Of a stretch of DNA of 64,000 bases, positions 59,629 through 64,000 are shown one piece after another (position 1 is the first letter of the stretch; each line of letters starts with the position of its first letter). The notes under the pieces are model-generated. The model was not told where the DNA came from and made no database searches. It worked only from the letters and a program-made list of their open reading frames with translations. A program made the position numbers and the translations under genes. Origin of the DNA: Flaccisagitta enflata (Eukaryota > Chaetognatha > Sagittoidea > Aphragmophora); contig OZ231127.1 in the NCBI GenBank assembly GCA_965153355.1, positions 41,664,001-41,728,000 of the forward strand, given 5' to 3'.

Positions 59629-61194
59629 CTTTCTTGTCTGTTGCTCTTTTTTCACTCTTATAAAGACAACCATTGATAAATGTCTACTGTAAGTATACTT
59701 TCTTTCCCTTTCCTTTTCTTTCCCTTCAGCTCCTCTTTCCTTCATTTGCATCGAGTTCGTCATTTCTCATCGGAAACTCGATGTTTGACCATTCATTCTA
59801 TTGCCTTTTTCGCATCATGCAAATCGCTATTCTTGACTAAGAAAAAGCCGAATGGATATATCGCTTTGCCACTGATTATGTTGGTTAGACACTCTGACTG
59901 ATAATGATAACAATGTGATTAAAAGACCATTCATAGCCATTGTGCATTTGTGCATTTGCGCTTATTCTTCGCTTGAGTTCTATTTTGACTTGCATTGAAC
60001 AATTTTACTCCATTCAGGCACGATGAAGCATTTGTGAATCTTTGAATTAAAGGTACCGTCTGAAAATGAATCAAGATGGAATCAATATACGTCTGAAAAT
60101 GAATCAAGATGGAATCAATATCAGTCTCCTTGAACTATTCGTCGACTAACTCAGTTTATCAGTCTCCTTGAACTATTCGTCGACTAACTCAGTTTGTTAT
60201 AACTCAGTTTGTTATAAGTATATCCCGATGTGCAACATTGGTTCATTGATAGGTCCATTGCTAGGAGGAGTGTAAGTTTTAAAGCATGCGGATGGTGGAG
60301 TGAATGACGTAACATGTGAAAATTTGACGGGGAAGTAGATCAGATGGCGTTTTGATTTGTAGTTTTTTAAACAACGTAGTTAAGTAGCTGCTAAACACAA
60401 TCCTTAAACAAACGGCAACATTGAAGCAGCCGCTTTCAGCCGACTCATGTTTTTATGGCTGAAAAAAAAAACATTTGAATTTGAACCCATGAAAATCTTT
60501 GCATCCATTGCCTACTATTGACCCAATCAACTACAAATCTGCCCCAACGTGCCATTAGTGCGTAGTAAGGAGTAAGGAGTAGAATAACTGCCGAACGTAT
60601 TTGGAATTGGAAACGTTCTTTTGTTAAACTGCGAATGAGGATTTGATTCATTCGCGAATCAAGAATCGCTACAACGCTCAAACATAATAGCTCTGCAGAT
60701 ACGAGCTCCGCATTTTTGATTCCCCTTTCTCTCCTCTTTCTTTCTTTCCCTCTTTATTACTTTCCTCTCTTACAATTGTCTGCTCTTTTTTTCCCTTTCG
60801 TTTTTCTTCCTTCTTTTTTTTTTTTTTGTTATTTTCCTTCCTTTTTGTTCTCGGCTTGCTATTTTCATTCTTCTGCTTAATTTCTTCTTCTACTAGTTAG
60901 TCTACAAAAATCTACTTGGACAAGTATAAAGGTACATTACTTCGCAGGGAGAACAGCTCACAACGCAATCCTCCCCATTACTTCTGTACCGGTAACGGGT
61001 CAGGGATCTTTGAGGAAAGGGTTAGGGATCTTCTTGATAGTTTTCAATTGATCTTAATTCACTTATTCTTTAGGATCTTTTGGAATCTTTTTAGATCTGG
61101 AGCTTCTTCTTGTGTATCAAAGTAAGTTCAATTTTGTTTAAAATATCTGATTCAGTGCATGACACTCAGTGTATTACAGAGATATTATGCAAGA

Positions 61195-61197
61195 GAA

Positions 61198-61273
<76 letters not shown>

Positions 61274-61301
61274 TTATTCTTATCATGTGAATCTATGGTC
61301 A

Positions 61302-61365
<64 letters not shown>

Positions 61366-61366
61366 G
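61195..61366. repeat. (GA)n and (CT)n arrays outside the right arm
   Basis: (GA)n at 61195-61270 and (CT)n at 61308-61366 can pair with each other across a 37-base loop. Confidence 0.95.
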
Positions 61367-61487
61367 CAAATACACATACCTATCTACTACAACACCGTCA
61401 TTACATATTGAATCAGGATATTCATGAAAAACATTCTATCTTTAAAACCGTTTCATTGGATCGGATCCGAGATCCCTAACTTAACTA

Positions 61488-61709
61488 AACAAGGACAACA
61501 CCTGTAAGTCGCGTGCGAGATTTACAGATTGACTTAGAATGACTTAGAATGACTTAGAATGACTCAGTATACTCTTAAATGAGTTTAAATGACTTTAAAA
61601 AATAAAATTGATAAAAAAAGTAAAAGTGTGACGGACCAACAGACCGACCAACCAACGGACGGATGGACGAACAAAGTGGGGTGTAGAATAGCGTGCACAG
61701 GACTAAAAA
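61488..61709 (+). mobile_element. Family A repeat, TTAGAATGAC variant, compact copy
   Basis: AACAAGGACAACACCTGTAA then GTCGCGTGCGAG, three TTAGAATGAC units, a GACCGACCAACC core, and TAGCGTGCACAGGACTAAAA. This looks like the short form of the expanded copy at 24414-26029. Confidence 0.85.
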
Positions 61710-62265
61710 TGTTTCTGTTGAGGATCTGGTTTTTTAATTGAAATCAAAGACAATGATAACCAGATCCTTTTGAAATGGTATAACTGACCCTGTTCCGCAA
61801 TCGAAGATCCCTGTTCCGTTAATGACGGTCTAAATGCGTTGTGTGCCGGTAATGTACTGCGGTTTTGTTAAGCAAACCCTCAATTTGAAATGTAGGATGG
61901 TTGAGGTTTGGAAAAACTTTTTTTTTCTTTGTTCTTTATTCATTTTCTTTACCTTCACTAGGTCTTTTATCTCTCTGCTTTCCCGGTGCCTCTATCTGGT
62001 CATGTCACCGCGACGTGCACCACTCTTAGTTTCTAAATTTGTTGGTCCGTCTTCCGACATTCCCAACAGTCGGTTAGGTCGATTTATTTGTCATTAACCC
62101 CTCTATGTTTCTTACTCTTCCTTCTCTATTCATTTTTCTACCCCCGTCCTGTTCTCACACATGTCCCTTTCATTTCGTTTGCCTCTCTTTCTGTTCTCCC
62201 GTTTCTCCGTTTTCTTTTTTGACTTGTCCGCGTTCTTGTTCTCACACGTTGAATCTCATTTATAT
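61710..62265. other. Gene-free interval
   Basis: T-rich with short open frames that look non-coding. TAACCAGATCC-type phrases near 61720 and 61757 are inverted copies. Confidence 0.45.
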
Positions 62266-62810
62266 TTGGCCACGAGACGTTCGGGTGTGTCAATATGCAA
62301 AAGGTTTTTTGATCAGATGGTCATCATCAGGGATTGTTGGGACATTAATTCTAAGATACTTACCGTTTTTGTTTTTCCAAATCTCATTCATCTTCCGTTT
62401 TTTATCAAATCCCCATTTAGCCCCTAATTTGTATATTATAGTGCAGCTGGTTTTGCACCTGGACTATTGATGATAAGGAAAAGAATCAAAACACATTTGT
62501 TCTTTTATTCATTATACTATACCAAATAAGTCATAATCTTCTGCTTTTATACAAGATGATTTATTAATAGAAAAAACATAATTTTTGAAATGATTTATTA
62601 GTCTTATTTTCAACAAAACTGAGTGCAGTCGCTAAAAGTATTTATATTCTTTACAATCTTTACAGGCGCTAAAAAAACGGAAGATGATTGAAATTGAAAA
62701 AAATAAAAACGGTAAGTGTTTGTAATTAGTGTCTTCATACTCCCTGATGATGATTAGCTGATCAAAAGACCTTTTGCATATTGATACACCTGAACGAGAC
62801 GTTTCCTCTG
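62266..62810. repeat. Foldback repeat with about 130-base arms
   Basis: Left arm 62272-62400 (GAGACGTTCGGGTGTGTCAA, GATACTTACCGTTTTTG, CATCTTCCGTTTTTT) is inverted at about 62668-62805 (AAAAAACGGAAGATGATTGA, AACGGTAAGTGTTTG, TGAACGAGACGTTTCC). The spacer is about 260 bases. No protein is recognised. Confidence 0.75.
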
Positions 62811-63260
<450 letters not shown>

Positions 63261-63266
<6 letters not shown>

Positions 63267-63601
63267 ACAGTGGCTCGACAACGAAAGAGAGAAAAGCTCG
63301 AGAGCTCTCCCTTTCCTCGAGACTCGAAATCCATCAAACGAGGAGACGACTTGGACGAATAATGGTCACAACCAGTGTAAAAAAAAAGATATGTGGGAAT
63401 GGTGGTGGTGGTGGGGGGGGGGGGGGTAGAACCATTGCGGAATGGACACAATGGAAGGAGAGAGGATCTGAGAGGAAGGTAGCATCGAGTATGTCCGGAA
63501 TCTTTGAAATGTGCAACCCAAAGTATCTGACTATTACAATGGTGAAAAAAACAAAACATTGCGTTTGGCAATCAAATATGATGTTTTTATTGAAAACAGG
63601 T
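63261..63601. other. Gene-free interval
   Basis: A G-rich GGT/GGG run at 63400-63426. The plus-strand frame here reads through from the repeats and is not convincing. Confidence 0.4.
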
Positions 63602-63787
63602 CGCCCAAGGGCAATATGTGGTCAGCGACACCCGTTGCCCTGCTTTGCATGATTGTGAGTGAGGGGAAGCAGGGCAACGGCCCCAAACGGGACGAAGTCC
63701 TATAGAACTGTCTGTCTTTCAGAAAAGACTAATTTGAAGCCTGTGAGGGTAGATTAATGGCCTGAAATGGCCAATTAGAGGACTAAT
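63602..63787. mobile_element. Family B element, short copy
   Basis: TGGTCAGCGACACCCGTTGC, GCAGGGCAACGGCCCCAAAC and GGACGAAGTCCTATAGAAC, then TGAAGCCTGTGAGGGTAGAT. No closing block is seen. Confidence 0.7.
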
Positions 63788-64000
63788 AGTCGCAAAAGCG
63801 TTAGATGGTCAGCGGTACCCGTGCCCTGCTGAAGTAGGTTGTGGTGGGTGAGTAGGGAAAGCAGGGCCAACAGCCCCAAACAGGACGAAGTCTCTCAGAC
63901 TGTCTGTCTCAGAAAAGGCTAATTTGAAACCTGTGAGGGTAGGTGTGGCCTGAAATGGCCAGTGAGATAACAGTCGCAAAAGCGTTAGATGGTCAGCGAT
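63788..64000. mobile_element. Family B element, tandem copy running off the window
   Basis: AGTCGCAAAAGCGTTAGATG, GGTCAGCGGTACCCGTGCCC, then CAGCCCCAAACAGGACGAAG. Another AGTCGCAAAAGCGTTAGATG at 63972 shows that a third unit follows in tandem with a period of about 185 bases. Confidence 0.75.

Noticed and set aside
61834-62470. Overlapping Phe/Leu/Ser-rich frames
   Set aside because: T-rich sequence with two overlapping frames, and part of it is an arm of a foldback repeat.

Overview
This window reads as nuclear DNA of an invertebrate animal with a repeat-choked genome; I cannot name the species. The evidence is GT-AG introns, RBR ubiquitin ligases of the RNF216/TRIAD3 type, RanBP2-type and ZZ-type zinc fingers, Tc1/mariner, pogo-like and LTR elements, a tRNA-derived SINE, degenerate CCCTAA repeats and an extreme load of CT, GT and TTC microsatellites. 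One run of 10 Ns marks an assembly gap at 48702-48711. Most long open frames here are poly-Ser, poly-Leu, poly-Glu or Arg-Glu read from microsatellites and are not genes.

Genes. All the convincing genes lie on the minus strand and belong to the ubiquitin system. Three RNF216-like RBR E3 ligases sit at 4133-5383, 13808-15978 and 47094-48052. A small two-exon gene with two NZF (RanBP2-type) fingers lies at 42617-45139, just downstream of the third ligase. The middle ligase is the most interesting: splicing an exon at 15806-15978 to the RBR exon rebuilds a CYLD-like CAP-Gly domain in front of a UIM and the RBR module. Further upstream on the same strand are two exons that splice into a ZZ-like zinc finger (20126-20771) and a 102-bp symmetric exon present twice in a tandem duplication (33231-33332 and 34793-34894). 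The reading phases of all these exons are compatible, so they may be one gene spanning about 21 kb.

Repeats. Two unnamed short families dominate. Family A runs from AACAAGGCC to a palindrome TCGCGTGCACGCGA followed by TAAAAA, has a core of GACC/GGTC tetranucleotides, and occurs about 20 times. Family B has GGGCAGCGGCCCC and GGTCAGCGGTACCC blocks enclosing a 20-27 bp minisatellite or a hairpin, and occurs about 12 times. They nest in each other and in Tc1-like elements, giving a readable order of insertion at 6.5-9.2 kb. A young 4.66-kb LTR retrotransposon with a gag but no recognisable polymerase lies at 27269-31924. From 48712 to 61150 there is a large inverted repeat, with arms of about 4.8 kb and a 2.8-kb spacer, whose outer edge falls exactly on the assembly gap.

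Layout: 0-4 kb repeats and a MITE; 4.1-5.4 RBR gene 1; 6.5-13.8 nested transposons and foldback elements; 13.8-16.0 RBR gene 2; 16-20 TTC/TTG arrays and family B; 20.1-20.8 ZZ exons; 21-27 family A and minisatellites; 27.3-31.9 LTR element; 32.9-35.9 tandem duplication with the doubled exon; 36-42 microsatellites, families A and B; 42.6-45.1 NZF gene; 45.3 reverse-transcriptase-like fragment; 47.1-48.1 RBR gene 3; 48.7-61.2 inverted repeat; 61-64 more repeats.
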